Shown in pieces: positions 1 to 8,328 of a stretch of 64,000 nucleotides of DNA (within the stretch, counting starts at the first letter, position 1; the number at the start of each line of letters is the position of its first letter). Under the pieces are notes generated by a model. That model searched no databases, had not been told where the DNA came from, and worked only from the letters and a program-made list of their open reading frames with translations. The DNA comes from Melioribacteraceae bacterium. GTDB lineage: Bacteria; Bacteroidota; Ignavibacteria; Ignavibacteriales; Melioribacteraceae. The DNA lies in the NCBI GenBank assembly GCA_035362835.1, contig DAOSDY010000001.1, positions 124,001 to 188,000 of the forward strand. Direction: 5' to 3'. Both the position numbers and the translations under genes were made by a program.

Positions 1-634
1 TTGAACCGATGGGAGCGCCAAGTCCTTTCGACAGGCAGCATGAAACAGAATCGAAATGCGAAGCGTACTCTGCAGGTTTAATTCCTGTTTCCACGGATGC
101 ATTCCAGATTCGCGCACCGTCAAGGTGAATAAACAAATTATATTTCCTGGCAAGTTTTGAAAGTTCGCTTATATTTTCGATCGGATTAATTGTACCGCCG
201 GCCCTGTTGTGCGTGTTTTCTATTTCGATTACACGTGTCCTGGCCATATAGTAAGCGCTTGTCGGGCGTATCAGCGGCTCTACCTGATCGGATGAGAATA
301 TTCCCTTTTTATCACCGTCAACAAGACTCAGCTGCAAACCGCTTAATCGTGCGGGCGAACCTGACTCATACTGAAAAATATGAGCGTTCTTTTCGCAGAT
401 TACTTCGTCGCCGGGCTGTGTAAGAACATTAAGACAGATTTGATTTCCCATTACGCCTGTCGGGACATAAAGAGCCGCCTCTTTACCGAGAAGCTGCGCG
501 GCATAATTTTCGAGTTCGTTAACTGTGGGATCTTCTTTGTAAACATCGTCGCCAACTTCAGCATTGAACATTGCTTTGCGCATTGCATCGGAAGGTTTTG
601 TAACAGTGTCGCTTCTAAGATCAATTATTTTCAT
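1..634 (-). CDS. ltaE: Low-specificity L-threonine aldolase (3' part beyond window)
   Basis: PLP-dependent enzyme cleaving L-threonine or L-allo-threonine to glycine and acetaldehyde in the cytoplasm. The minus-strand translation starts MKIIDLRSDTVTKPSDAM, the usual start of this family, and includes HLDGARIWNA and then SKGLGAP, whose lysine is the expected PLP Schiff-base residue. About 211 residues are visible; the C-terminal part lies beyond position 1, so the gene is cut by the window and is not a pseudogene. Its ATG overlaps the lnt stop codon (ATGA, 631-634), making it at least the seventh gene of the era operon. Identification is confident; the precise substrate preference cannot be read from sequence. 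Confidence 0.93.
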   Translation of the reverse strand, partial: MKIIDLRSDTVTKPSDAMRKAMFNAEVGDDVYKEDPTVNELENYAAQLLGKEAALYVPTGVMGNQICLNVLTQPGDEVICEKNAHIFQYESGSPARLSGLQLSLVDGDKKGIFSSDQVEPLIRPTSAYYMARTRVIEIENTHNRAGGTINPIENISELSKLARKYNLFIHLDGARIWNASVETGIKPAEYASHFDSVSCCLSKGLGAPIGS

Positions 635-2277
635 TTCTGTTTATTTAGTTTGTTTGAGATTTTCTTAATGGTTGAATAGAATATTACGAATATAGATACT
701 AGAGAGGCGGATAATGGAACTGCAAGCGGAAAACGTGAATAGAGGGTAAGTGAATTATTTAATGCTACTTCTCCAACAAGCATATCCCTCTGGAATAGTT
801 TTGTATTTGCTACAGTTCTACCGAGGGGATCAATAATGGCACTTATACCGCCGTTAGCGGCTCTAACAACGTAGCGTCTATTTTCAATTGCTCTTAGTAC
901 CGAAATCTCCTTGTGTTGAAACGGACCGCTTGAGTATCCGTACCAGCTGTCGTTGGTTACAACTGCCAGCAGGTTGGCACCTTTCTGAACAAACCCCGCA
1001 ACAAAATCCGGGTAGATCGATTCAATGCAGATTACACCGCCAACTTTCAATTGAACACCCTCTATCAGGTCGAACACAACCTGCTGGCGTCCTTCATTCC
1101 AACTGGAAATTCCGACCTGCCATTTAATCAAATCACCTAGAAACGGCAGCGACTCAACAAACGGGACTTTCTCGCCGAAAGGGACAAGTTTCATCTTACC
1201 GTATTTCTGAATTTCACGCGATTGCGGAGTGAACAGAAGAATTGAATTGTATGAAACATAATACATGTCGATCACTTTCGACAATTTAGCATCCGGAGGT
1301 GCTTTCTCCTTATCAAAAAAGTAACTGGCATCGGGCATACCTGTTAAAACAAAGACGTCGTTTGAGTCGGCAAAATTGTGGATCCTGCTCACCTCGGGGA
1401 AATAATTCCCGATCAGAAGATAAACCGGAAGAGCGGATTCCGGCCAGATGATTAGTTTTGCATTCTTCTTAACGGCCTGCCGCGATAAATCAAGATAAAG
1501 GTCGAGCTGCTGACTTACGTTGCCCGCTTCCCACTTGTCCCACGGGTTTAGATCCGGCTGAACTAATCCGACTTTTATTTTCTCTTCAGGCATTTTAAAT
1601 GTGCTGACTCTTATAATTCCGTAGAGAACCGGTACAATAATTAAAAGAATAGTAATTACAAGCAGTTTCACATTAAGTTTTTTTTCTGCTCTATAATTTT
1701 GAATTGATCTGAATAATAAAAGATTTATATAAAGAACGAGTAGTGAAACACCATATGCGCCGATTATATCCGCCGATTGTATAAAAAGATTGAATTTTGG
1801 GAGACTGTTTGAAAGTGTAAGCCAGGGAAACCTTAGATCAGTAAGACTATAAGCATATTCAAAGGAAACCCAGAAGAAAGGAAAGAGATAAAGGGCAGTT
1901 TTTTTATTTAAGAATCTGCCGGCCAGATAAAACAGTGTTGAAGGGATTAAATAGACTGCCGGATTAACAAACATAAGCAGAACACCTGAAATCATTAAGA
2001 ACGGATCCGCTTCTTTCGTCCAGCTGCCCACCCAGTATAAAGTAATAAGTGTATAGACAAATGCAGTTAGGTACGTTATGCGGTTAATTTCCGCAAGTGT
2101 TTCCCTTTTTGTTATAAGATAGAAATATGGTATCAGGGCAATAAAAATTGTATAAGGGAAAGGAAACGGGGGAAAAGAGAAACCGAACAAAATACCGCTG
2201 GCCAATGCTAATAATCTGTCATTTCTTATCTGCTTTCTCTCTTCAGGCGTCCGGATTATTTTCTTAAATAATTTCAT
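631..2277 (-). CDS. lnt: Apolipoprotein N-acyltransferase
   Basis: Inner-membrane enzyme that adds the third acyl chain to the N-terminal cysteine of lipoproteins. The 548-residue protein has an N-terminal half with several hydrophobic segments and a C-terminal nitrilase domain. The expected Glu-Lys-Cys catalytic set is visible: Glu in IIWPESALP (about residue 275), Lys in KMKLVPFGEK, and Cys in GGVICIESIYPDF. A motif LRFPWLTLSN in the membrane half is also typical. Length is slightly above the E. coli enzyme. It overlaps dedA upstream and ltaE downstream by four bases each. The many predicted lipoproteins in this window are likely substrates (inference). Confidence 0.95.
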   Translation of the reverse strand: MKLFKKIIRTPEERKQIRNDRLLALASGILFGFSFPPFPFPYTIFIALIPYFYLITKRETLAEINRITYLTAFVYTLITLYWVGSWTKEADPFLMISGVLLMFVNPAVYLIPSTLFYLAGRFLNKKTALYLFPFFWVSFEYAYSLTDLRFPWLTLSNSLPKFNLFIQSADIIGAYGVSLLVLYINLLLFRSIQNYRAEKKLNVKLLVITILLIIVPVLYGIIRVSTFKMPEEKIKVGLVQPDLNPWDKWEAGNVSQQLDLYLDLSRQAVKKNAKLIIWPESALPVYLLIGNYFPEVSRIHNFADSNDVFVLTGMPDASYFFDKEKAPPDAKLSKVIDMYYVSYNSILLFTPQSREIQKYGKMKLVPFGEKVPFVESLPFLGDLIKWQVGISSWNEGRQQVVFDLIEGVQLKVGGVICIESIYPDFVAGFVQKGANLLAVVTNDSWYGYSSGPFQHKEISVLRAIENRRYVVRAANGGISAIIDPLGRTVANTKLFQRDMLVGEVALNNSLTLYSRFPLAVPLSASLVSIFVIFYSTIKKISNKLNKQK

Positions 2278-2882
2278 TTAGTACTTTTTTTCCTGCGAAA
2301 ATATTTATAGATGAAATAACAGGCAACGAGAGCAACAATTATTAAAACAATATTCGAGTATGTGTTAAGATAGCTATCGATCAGTTCGAGATTTCTACCC
2401 AGAAGTATTCCGAGCCAGATGAGAGCCGAATTCCACAATAATGAACTCATTGCAGCAAAGAAAAAGGTTGGCAGAGGTTTCAGCTTATGTACACCGCAGA
2501 AGAAGCTGATAACTGCCCGGGTTCCGGGAATAAACCTGTTGATAATAATTATTTTATAACCGTATTTATTAAACCAGATATCAGCTTTATCGAGCGATTC
2601 CTGTTTTATAAATTTCAGTTTCCCTTTGCGTAAAAGTTTATCACCCAAGTATACGCCGATATAGTACATTACTATAAATCCTAATCCGCTGCCGATACTA
2701 GTAAGAACAAGGACAGGTAAAAAACCGGCCGGAGAATTTGCAACAATAGCGGCCCCCACAACAAGAATAAGATCACTTGGCGAGGGGGGAAAAATATTTT
2801 CTATGAATGAAAATAAAAAGAGTGCAAAATAGATAAGAGCAGGATCGAGAGTACTTATATAAGAAATGATTTCCTGGAGCAT
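2274..2882 (-). CDS. DedA family membrane protein
   Basis: DedA (VTT/SNARE-associated) family integral membrane protein of 202 residues. Members act as flippases or proton-coupled transporters for undecaprenyl phosphate or other lipids; which role applies here cannot be told. The family signature is clear in NRFIPGTRAVISFFCG (about residues 115-130), preceded by the acidic FSFIENIFPPSPSD segment near residue 25. Four to five hydrophobic segments end in a lysine/arginine-rich tail. The start ATG shares one base with the ispF stop (TAATG) and the stop overlaps the lnt start, indicating translational coupling. Confidence 0.9.
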   Translation of the reverse strand: MLQEIISYISTLDPALIYFALFLFSFIENIFPPSPSDLILVVGAAIVANSPAGFLPVLVLTSIGSGLGFIVMYYIGVYLGDKLLRKGKLKFIKQESLDKADIWFNKYGYKIIIINRFIPGTRAVISFFCGVHKLKPLPTFFFAAMSSLLWNSALIWLGILLGRNLELIDSYLNTYSNIVLIIVALVACYFIYKYFRRKKSTK

Positions 2883-3373
2883 TAATTTTCTTTTTTGATT
2901 AGAAGTACGATCGCAAATGCTGAGACGCCTTCTCCTCTTCCTTCATAACCGAGTCCTTCCGAGGTGGTGGCTTTTATTGAAATCTGTTCCACACCGGCGC
3001 TCAGAATTTCGGCTATCACCTTACGCATCGATGGAATATAAGGCGCAATTTTGGGTTCCTGAATTACAACAGTTGAATCTATATTTCCAAGTATATAACC
3101 GTTATCCTTAATCAGATCGTAAGTTTTCAAGAGGAGAATCCTGCTGTCTATGTCTTTAAATTTCAGATCTGTATTGGGGAAATGTTTTCCGATATCACCG
3201 AGGGCCAGTGCCCCGAGGAGAGCATCGCAAATTGCATGAAGCAGGACATCGGCGTCGGAATGACCGTCAAGCCCTTTAGGATGCTCGAGTTCAATTCCGC
3301 CGATAATAAGCTTTCTGTTTTCCGCCAACTTGTGTACATCGTAACCGAAACCGATTTTAAATGGATTGATCAA
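2882..3373 (-). CDS. ispF: 2-C-methyl-D-erythritol 2,4-cyclodiphosphate synthase
   Basis: Fifth enzyme of the MEP isoprenoid pathway; it converts CDP-methylerythritol 2-phosphate to the cyclic diphosphate with release of CMP. The 163-residue protein is of normal length. Zinc ligands are in GFGYDVHKL (residues 8-16), followed by GHSDADVLLHAICDALLGA and the nucleotide-binding TTSEGLGYEGRGEG near the C-terminus. All family signature segments are intact. No ispD lies in this window, so the bifunctional ispDF form is absent here. It sits between acylphosphatase and dedA in the era operon. Confidence 0.97.
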   Translation of the reverse strand: MINPFKIGFGYDVHKLAENRKLIIGGIELEHPKGLDGHSDADVLLHAICDALLGALALGDIGKHFPNTDLKFKDIDSRILLLKTYDLIKDNGYILGNIDSTVVIQEPKIAPYIPSMRKVIAEILSAGVEQISIKATTSEGLGYEGRGEGVSAFAIVLLIKKEN

Positions 3374-3642
3374 TGTCTTATCTCGAATGTTGAAAATTCA
3401 TTTTGATGTGTACCCCACTTAATCGAAACATTTTTCACATCAGCATACCGGGGGCCGGTTTTTATCTTATTAAAAAGTTCTTCTATTAAAAACCGCTCAC
3501 CTTCTACAACTGTCAGTACCTCCCCGGTAAAAAGATTTTGTGTGTATCCTTTAAGTCCCAGCTCCGTTCCAGCCCGAAGTACAAAGTATCTGAAGCCGAC
3601 TCCCTGTACCAGACCGTTCGCAATTATTTCAGCTCTTTCCAT
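3370..3642 (-). CDS. acyP: Acylphosphatase
   Basis: Small cytoplasmic hydrolase of acyl phosphates such as carbamoyl phosphate or 1,3-bisphosphoglycerate. The motif GLVQGVGFRYFV contains the catalytic arginine, and the conserved Asn is in GYTQNLFTGEV. I chose the ATG at 3642, giving MERAEIIANG and 90 residues, the family's usual length. A longer reading to 3690 is possible but adds 16 residues unlike any acylphosphatase. With the shorter start the gene overlaps the EamA transporter stop by 14 bases and the ispF start by four. Confidence 0.94.
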   Translation of the reverse strand: MERAEIIANGLVQGVGFRYFVLRAGTELGLKGYTQNLFTGEVLTVVEGERFLIEELFNKIKTGPRYADVKNVSIKWGTHQNEFSTFEIRH

Positions 3643-4582
3643 TCCTGTTTTCTTTCCCGGCAAGGAGATTATCGAAAGCTTCGGCAACAACGAGTCCTAA
3701 AAATATCAATCCGCTTCCGATGAAGCCAAAATTAGTGATTTTTTCACTCAGTAAAAAGAAAGCGAAGAGAGCCGCAAATATCGGTTCGAATGAATAAATT
3801 ATTCCTGCTTTGGTGGGGCTAACGACTTTCTGATATTTAGTTTGAATTGCGTAATTGACGAGCGTTGCCAATAGTGATGTATATAAAATTCCGCTTGCCG
3901 AATCTAAAGTAATTTCAAATTTCATATTCTCAATTCCTGTTGCCGAAAAAAGACCGGAGAAAAGAAAGCTGAGGAGCGCAACCGAAGCAAGCTGCAAAAG
4001 AAGCAGATCGCGAAACTTAAATTTAGGTGAAATGATATCGATGAAGACTACATGCAATGCAAAGAAAGCAGCGCATCCAAGCGTTAACCAATCACCTGTG
4101 TTGAAATTAGTACCAAGGTCGGTTATAAATTCGCTTAATGAACTTCCACTGCTGGAAAGAAACAACAGGCCGATAAAAACCAGCAGCGTTCCAAGCTGTG
4201 CCCCTTTTGTTGGCAACCTTCTTTCAAAGATTGTCTGGAATAGTGGAACCATTACAACAAGCGAACCAGTAATGAAACCGGAACGCGATGCAGTTGTGAG
4301 CCTTAAACCGTTTGTCTGAAGAAAAAAACCGAAGAATAAAAGGGCACCAAGAAATATTCCCGGAAGGAGGGAACTGAGTTCTATCCTGATCCTTTTAACT
4401 ATGAAGTAAACCGATATTAAAAGGGCTGCAATTCCGAATCTTACTCCTATAAAAAGAAGAGGTGAAACATCGTTCAGGGATTCTTTAACTAGAACGAAAG
4501 TCCCGCCCCATATTATAGTCATAAAAAGAAGAGCGCCCTCGCCGAAATATTTTTTATACAGGGGATTATTTGTATCAGTCAT
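3629..4582 (-). CDS. EamA-family (DMT superfamily) transporter
   Basis: 317-residue integral membrane protein with about ten hydrophobic segments arranged as two EamA repeats. The first repeat opens with ALLFMTIIWGGTFVLVK and contains the frequently conserved GLRLTTASRSGFI; the second ends with LLSEKITNFGFIGSGLIFLG. EamA proteins export or exchange amino acids or other metabolites; the substrate is not predictable from sequence. The gene overlaps the era stop upstream by eight bases and acyP downstream by 14, so it belongs to the same transcription unit. Confidence 0.9.
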   Translation of the reverse strand: MTDTNNPLYKKYFGEGALLFMTIIWGGTFVLVKESLNDVSPLLFIGVRFGIAALLISVYFIVKRIRIELSSLLPGIFLGALLFFGFFLQTNGLRLTTASRSGFITGSLVVMVPLFQTIFERRLPTKGAQLGTLLVFIGLLFLSSSGSSLSEFITDLGTNFNTGDWLTLGCAAFFALHVVFIDIISPKFKFRDLLLLQLASVALLSFLFSGLFSATGIENMKFEITLDSASGILYTSLLATLVNYAIQTKYQKVVSPTKAGIIYSFEPIFAALFAFFLLSEKITNFGFIGSGLIFLGLVVAEAFDNLLAGKENRNGKS

Positions 4583-5483
4583 TGTTTTCAGTATAACCGA
4601 AGCTTTTAAGGAGAGAGGGATTTGAACGCCATTTTTCGCGTACTTTTACAAAGAGTTCCAGAAAGACTCCCTTACCTAAAAATTCCTCGACAGCAGAGCG
4701 GGCAACCTTACCGAGCCTTTTTATCGAGGATCCGTTATCACCGATTATAATCGGTTTTTGTGAATCCTTCTCTACAATAATACTCGCACGGATAAAGTCC
4801 TTGCTTTCGGAACGCTCTATAAATTCCTCAATCAATACTTCTGTACTGTACGGAATTTCATCCCTGAAAAGTTCAAATATCTTTTCCCGGATAATCTCTG
4901 AGACAAAAAACCTCTGATTAGAATCGCTTAATTCATCATCCGGAAAATATTTAGGATGAAACGGAAGAAATTCAAGAATTGATTCGATAATTGATTCGAG
5001 ATTATATTTTTTCTCAGCGGAAGCAGGGATTACTTTCTGGAAGTATCCGGTCGAATTAAAACTTAGAATCATTTGCGAGACAGAAGGCTGATCCGAAAGA
5101 TCAACTTTATTTATAACAAGAATTTTTTTTAATGAGGCATCATTAACCAGAGCAGACACAACAGGATTCAAAAGAGTTTTTTTCCCGTCAGGGTCCGAAG
5201 AAGCATCGATCATTAACAGAATAACATCGGCATCTTTAACCGCCGCATGAACATTCTGAAGCATTTTTTCCTGAAGTAGATATTCTGGGTTTAAGATTCC
5301 GGGAGTATCCAGGAAAATGATCTGATATTGATCCGACGAAAGTATTCCTAAAATCCGTTTTCGAGTTGTCTGAGGTTTATTCGTAGTGATAGAGAGTTTT
5401 TCACCTATAAGTGAATTCATAAGTGTCGATTTACCGACATTAGGCATTCCAATTATTGCAGCGAATCCGGCTCTGGTATTCAT
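4575..5483 (-). CDS. era: GTPase Era
   Basis: Ribosome-associated GTPase that binds the 3' end of 16S rRNA and assists 30S maturation. The 302-residue protein shows G1 GMPNVGKST (residues 13-21), G3 DTPG (about residue 60) and G4 NKVD (about residue 125), followed by a C-terminal KH-type domain with the segment IIIGDNGSSIKRLGKVAR. Length is normal for Era. It is the first gene of a seven-gene minus-strand operon and is preceded by a promoter-like sequence at 5511-5541. Confidence 0.97.
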   Translation of the reverse strand: MNTRAGFAAIIGMPNVGKSTLMNSLIGEKLSITTNKPQTTRKRILGILSSDQYQIIFLDTPGILNPEYLLQEKMLQNVHAAVKDADVILLMIDASSDPDGKKTLLNPVVSALVNDASLKKILVINKVDLSDQPSVSQMILSFNSTGYFQKVIPASAEKKYNLESIIESILEFLPFHPKYFPDDELSDSNQRFFVSEIIREKIFELFRDEIPYSTEVLIEEFIERSESKDFIRASIIVEKDSQKPIIIGDNGSSIKRLGKVARSAVEEFLGKGVFLELFVKVREKWRSNPSLLKSFGYTENND

Positions 5484-5510
5484 TTCACTTTATTTGTTCT
5501 ATCCGGCATG

Positions 5511-5541
5511 CAAAATATTGAAGGTATTCCTGAAAGACAAA
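5511..5541 (-). promoter_or_regulatory. Predicted primary promoter of the era operon
   Basis: On the minus strand TTTG (5541-5538) is followed after 20 bases by TATTTTG (5517-5511). This is close to the Bacteroidota -33 TTG / -7 TAnnTTTG pattern, one base short in the -7 box. The predicted start lies about 25 bases upstream of the era ATG. The same 20-base spacing is seen at the rpsU, greA, acyl-CoA dehydrogenase and tRNA-Met promoters in this window. Confidence 0.5.
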
Positions 5542-5604
5542 CGTCCGGTTATCTCGCCTGCCCGCCAGAAGTTAATCTGTCTAAAGTATTTAGATTGTTA
5601 TTTA

Positions 5605-6132
5605 TCAGGAGAGATTCTTGAGCTTATTTTTAAATTCCTTATGCGATTCCAGAACATAATAACCGCTTGTAAGAAGAATAAGTGAAAGGAGCAGTCCAAT
5701 AGTTGTAACATTACTATTAGTAAAAAATCCAAGCAGCTTTGGAGTATTATCGCGCAGCCAAGTAAGCAGATAATCCAAAAATGAAAGTCTGCCCGACCCT
5801 TCTGCCGGTTTATCAATGACAGACAACGCGACTATCATTATGGCAAATATTGCAACGGAGAGAAGACTGATCATTGAAATAAAAAAGTAATTAATTTTTG
5901 GCACAACAGATTTCGAATGAGCTAAAATTCTATTCATTAATTTAGCTGTAAATCCTTCCGGAGCTGGAGTAACAGGAATTTCCCTCAAAGAACGATCGAC
6001 TGATTTCAATGCCTTTAATTTCTTGAGAGTATCAGGGTCTTCAATTATCGTACGGTTTAATTTATTGACTGAGTTTGAGTCGAGTTGATTATCGATATAA
6101 TCATTCAGCATATCATCTGTTAAATTGCTCAT
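5605..6132 (-). CDS. Membrane-anchored anti-sigma factor (predicted)
   Basis: 175-residue protein whose start overlaps the stop of the ECF sigma factor gene by four bases (ATGA). The N-terminal 60 residues (MSNLTDDMLNDYIDNQLDSN onward) look like an anti-sigma cytoplasmic domain but lack the HxxxCxxC zinc motif. Two hydrophobic segments follow, around residues 82-106 and 138-160, the second near the C-terminus. Position directly after the sigma gene, size and topology support an anti-sigma role. The family is not otherwise recognised, so the function is an inference. Confidence 0.75.
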   Translation of the reverse strand: MSNLTDDMLNDYIDNQLDSNSVNKLNRTIIEDPDTLKKLKALKSVDRSLREIPVTPAPEGFTAKLMNRILAHSKSVVPKINYFFISMISLLSVAIFAIMIVALSVIDKPAEGSGRLSFLDYLLTWLRDNTPKLLGFFTNSNVTTIGLLLSLILLTSGYYVLESHKEFKNKLKNLS

Positions 6133-6695
6133 AACATTTCCTCCTGATAATTATGCTTTAAGAGAAGATCTCTAAGAGCATTTCTGGATCTATGAAGTAA
6201 AACCTTTGTATTAACGAGTGACGTACCCATAACCTGACTTATTTCGTTCAAAGATAATCCATCTACATAAAATAAGATAGTCACAATTGCATTTCTCAGA
6301 GGTAATTTATCTACCATTTTCAGGACATACCCTCTTGCATTCTCAGTTGTTGAATAGATCTGATTATCAAATATACCGGGGTCGAACGATTCGTCAATCG
6401 ATTTCATTTCCTGTTCTATTTTTCTTTTTTTAGATGCAATGACAGTCAATGCACTATTAAAAACGATCTTGTAGAACCAAGTTGAAAATTTAGCATCCTG
6501 CCTGAAATCCTTAAGTGAATTGAACGCTTTCAGGAAACTATCCTGCAACACTTCTTCGGCATCCATTTCATTTTTCAACATTCTTTTTAATAAGGAAAAC
6601 GCCTTGTCCTTATACCTGTCTATCAACAGAGAGTAATCCTGATGATTACCCCTGTTAACGGATTCAATGATTTCTATATCGGATAAGTGTTTCAT
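6129..6695 (-). CDS. ECF RNA polymerase sigma factor
   Basis: Extracytoplasmic-function sigma-70 factor of about 188 residues. Region 2 is visible in EVLQDSFLKAFNSLKDFRQDAKFSTWFY, split here as the DAEEVLQDSF and FSTWFYKI motifs; region 4 contains LSLNEISQVMGTSLVNTKVLLHRSR, with its LNEISQVMG helix-turn-helix. Two ATGs are possible, 6701 and 6695. I chose 6695 because the predicted ECF promoter (GTC at 6708-6706) would place the transcript start near 6700, leaving an almost leaderless mRNA; no Shine-Dalgarno is visible for either. It is co-transcribed with the anti-sigma gene and probably autoregulated. Confidence 0.92.
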   Translation of the reverse strand: MKHLSDIEIIESVNRGNHQDYSLLIDRYKDKAFSLLKRMLKNEMDAEEVLQDSFLKAFNSLKDFRQDAKFSTWFYKIVFNSALTVIASKKRKIEQEMKSIDESFDPGIFDNQIYSTTENARGYVLKMVDKLPLRNAIVTILFYVDGLSLNEISQVMGTSLVNTKVLLHRSRNALRDLLLKHNYQEEML

Positions 6696-6705
6696 CGGCA
6701 TTTTA

Positions 6706-6732
6706 GACAGGCCCCAAATCCTAAAGGTTACA
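6706..6732 (-). promoter_or_regulatory. Predicted ECF promoter of the sigma/anti-sigma operon
   Basis: On the minus strand TGTAACC (6732-6726) is followed after exactly 17 bases by GTC (6708-6706). An AAC-containing -35 box and a GTC-type -10 box are typical of ECF promoters. The same heptamer, spacing and GTC occur before the divergent gene at 6835-6861, suggesting both are read by this sigma factor. Confidence 0.6.
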
Positions 6733-6752
6733 TAATAAACTAAAAAAAATAT

Positions 6753-6780
6753 TGTAACCTTTTATACTTAATAATTTGTC
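6753..6780 (+). promoter_or_regulatory. Second, divergent GTAACC element
   Basis: TGTAACC (6753-6759) followed after 18 bases by GTC (6778-6780). Together with the minus-strand copy it forms a perfect 10-base inverted repeat, AAAGGTTACA at 6723-6732 and TGTAACCTTT at 6753-6762, separated by 20 bases. It could be a second promoter for the downstream gene or one half of an operator. Confidence 0.45.
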
Positions 6781-6834
6781 CAAATCAGTGAGAATTAGAA
6801 CTTTTTGTTAAATCAGAAAAAAAATGAAATAATT

Positions 6835-6861
6835 TGTAACCAGTTAAATAACTCTTTAGTC
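6835..6861 (+). promoter_or_regulatory. Predicted ECF promoter of the small membrane protein gene
   Basis: TGTAACC (6835-6841), 17 bases, then GTC (6859-6861), matching the sigma operon promoter in heptamer and spacing. The predicted start lies roughly 25 bases before the ATG at 6891, which has a good Shine-Dalgarno GGAGG just upstream. Confidence 0.6.
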
Positions 6862-6890
6862 AAAAGTAACAAATAAACACGGAGGATAAA

Positions 6891-7235
6891 ATGCACGACG
6901 GAGAAATATTAATACCGATTATAATGTTTCTAATTATTGGAGTAATTTCTGTTACTTATATCTACTTCAAATCGAAAGAGAAACAGATGATGATCGAAAA
7001 AGGAATGTCTTACGAACAAATGATCGAATTCCTGCGATCAAAAAGAAATCCCTATACCTGGCTTAAAGTCGGAATTGTTGTAATGTTTTTCGGAATAGGA
7101 CTGGGAGTAGGTCTCCTTATCAAAGAGTACACATATGTGGAAGAGTGGGTTCCATTCCTGATGATCTCATTTACAGGTCTCGGATTTGTACTGGCTTACC
7201 TTGCCGAGAGGAAGTTTGAAAAGGAGAATAAGTAA
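6891..7235 (+). CDS. Small membrane protein, DUF6249-like
   Basis: 114-residue protein with three hydrophobic segments: residues 7-25 (IPIIMFLIIGVISVTYIYF), about 57-76, and about 84-104. A short charged loop KSKEKQMMIEKGMSYEQM lies between the first and second. The pattern resembles the DUF6249 family of membrane proteins often found near ECF sigma factors in Bacteroidota, though I cannot confirm the family by eye. The ATG has a GGAGG ribosome site about eight bases upstream. Its promoter carries the GTAACC element shared with the divergent sigma operon, so it is probably a target of that sigma factor. Confidence 0.7.
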   Translation: MHDGEILIPIIMFLIIGVISVTYIYFKSKEKQMMIEKGMSYEQMIEFLRSKRNPYTWLKVGIVVMFFGIGLGVGLLIKEYTYVEEWVPFLMISFTGLGFVLAYLAERKFEKENK

Positions 7236-7259
7236 AAATTCTGTAAAGTAAGGATTAAA

Positions 7260-7291
7260 AAGATTCCCGAAGAGGTCTTCGGGAATCTTTT
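7260..7291. terminator. Bidirectional intrinsic terminator
   Basis: Perfect inverted repeat AGATTCCCGAAGA (7261-7273) / TCTTCGGGAATCT (7276-7288) with a T-run on the plus strand (to 7294) and AAAA before it giving a shorter T-run on the minus strand. It lies between the converging small membrane protein gene and trxB and can serve both. Confidence 0.85.
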
Positions 7292-7296
7292 TTTAA

Positions 7297-8247
7297 TTAA
7301 GCAAGTTCATGTTCTTCGAGCCATCGCTGGGCATCGAGAGCAGCCATGCAGCCGGACCCGGCAGCTGTAACCGCTTGTCTGTATGTTTTGTCCGCCACGT
7401 CACCCGCAGCAAAGACACCTTCAACATTCGTGTATGTAGAACCCGGTTTAACTTTTAAGTAGCCGGTTTCATCCATATCAAGTTTGCTTTCAAATAATTT
7501 CGTATTAGGCTGATGACCGATAGCAATAAAAATTCCGTCGGTTTTCACTTCATAAGTCGAACCGTCTTTGGTATTCTGTATCAGAGCACCGGTTACAGAT
7601 TTTCTGCCGTTTTCATTTTTACCTAAAACCTCTTTAATAACCGCATTTGTGATGAATTTGATTTTAGGATTTTTATGTGCGCGTTCGGTCATAATTTTCG
7701 AAGCTCTGAATTCATCTCTTCTATGAACAAGGGAGACTTCTTCGGCAAATCTTGTAAGATAAGTTGCTTCTTCCATCGCTGTATCTCCCCCGCCAACAAC
7801 AAGAACTTTAAGACCCTTATAAAAGAATCCGTCGCACGTTGCACAGGCAGATACACCGTAACCCATAAACTCTTTTTCACTTTCGATATTAAGAAGTTTA
7901 GCGGAAGCACCGGTAGCAATTATAAGCGCGTCAGATGTAAATACCTCGCCACCAACTTTTACAGTAAAAGGTCTTTTGGACATATCTACTTCGTCAACAA
8001 TCTTATAGAAGCATTTCGCACCGAATCTTTGTGCCTGCTTTCTCATAACATCCATCAATTCCGGTCCCTGAATACCATGCTCAAATCCGGGAAAATTTTC
8101 GACTTCGGTTGTAATTGTTAACTGACCTCCGGGCTGTAATCCTTCGAATACAACCGGACTAAGATTAGCCCTTGCCGTATAAAGAGCAGCTGTTAATCCG
8201 GCCGGACCGGATCCGATAATGATCACTTTATGATGATTTTCCGACAT
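7297..8247 (-). CDS. trxB: Thioredoxin-disulfide reductase
   Basis: NADPH-dependent flavoprotein that reduces thioredoxin. The 316-residue protein has the FAD-binding GSGPAGLTAA (residues 12-21), the redox-active CATCDG (about residues 135-140), the NADPH-binding VVGGGDTAMEEA just after it, and the second FAD motif GVFAAGDVADK near the C-terminus. Length and all motifs are those of the low-molecular-weight bacterial enzyme. A Shine-Dalgarno GGAG sits seven bases before the ATG. It is separated from queG by about 80 bases, so it may be a separate unit or the last gene of the MBL-Rieske-queG operon. Confidence 0.97.
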   Translation of the reverse strand: MSENHHKVIIIGSGPAGLTAALYTARANLSPVVFEGLQPGGQLTITTEVENFPGFEHGIQGPELMDVMRKQAQRFGAKCFYKIVDEVDMSKRPFTVKVGGEVFTSDALIIATGASAKLLNIESEKEFMGYGVSACATCDGFFYKGLKVLVVGGGDTAMEEATYLTRFAEEVSLVHRRDEFRASKIMTERAHKNPKIKFITNAVIKEVLGKNENGRKSVTGALIQNTKDGSTYEVKTDGIFIAIGHQPNTKLFESKLDMDETGYLKVKPGSTYTNVEGVFAAGDVADKTYRQAVTAAGSGCMAALDAQRWLEEHELA

Positions 8248-8328
8248 TTAATCTCCAGATTTTGTACGCAATTTATTCTTTTTTAAAAATTAAGTAAAGG
8301 TAAGATGAATTAAATGCCAGATGGATTC

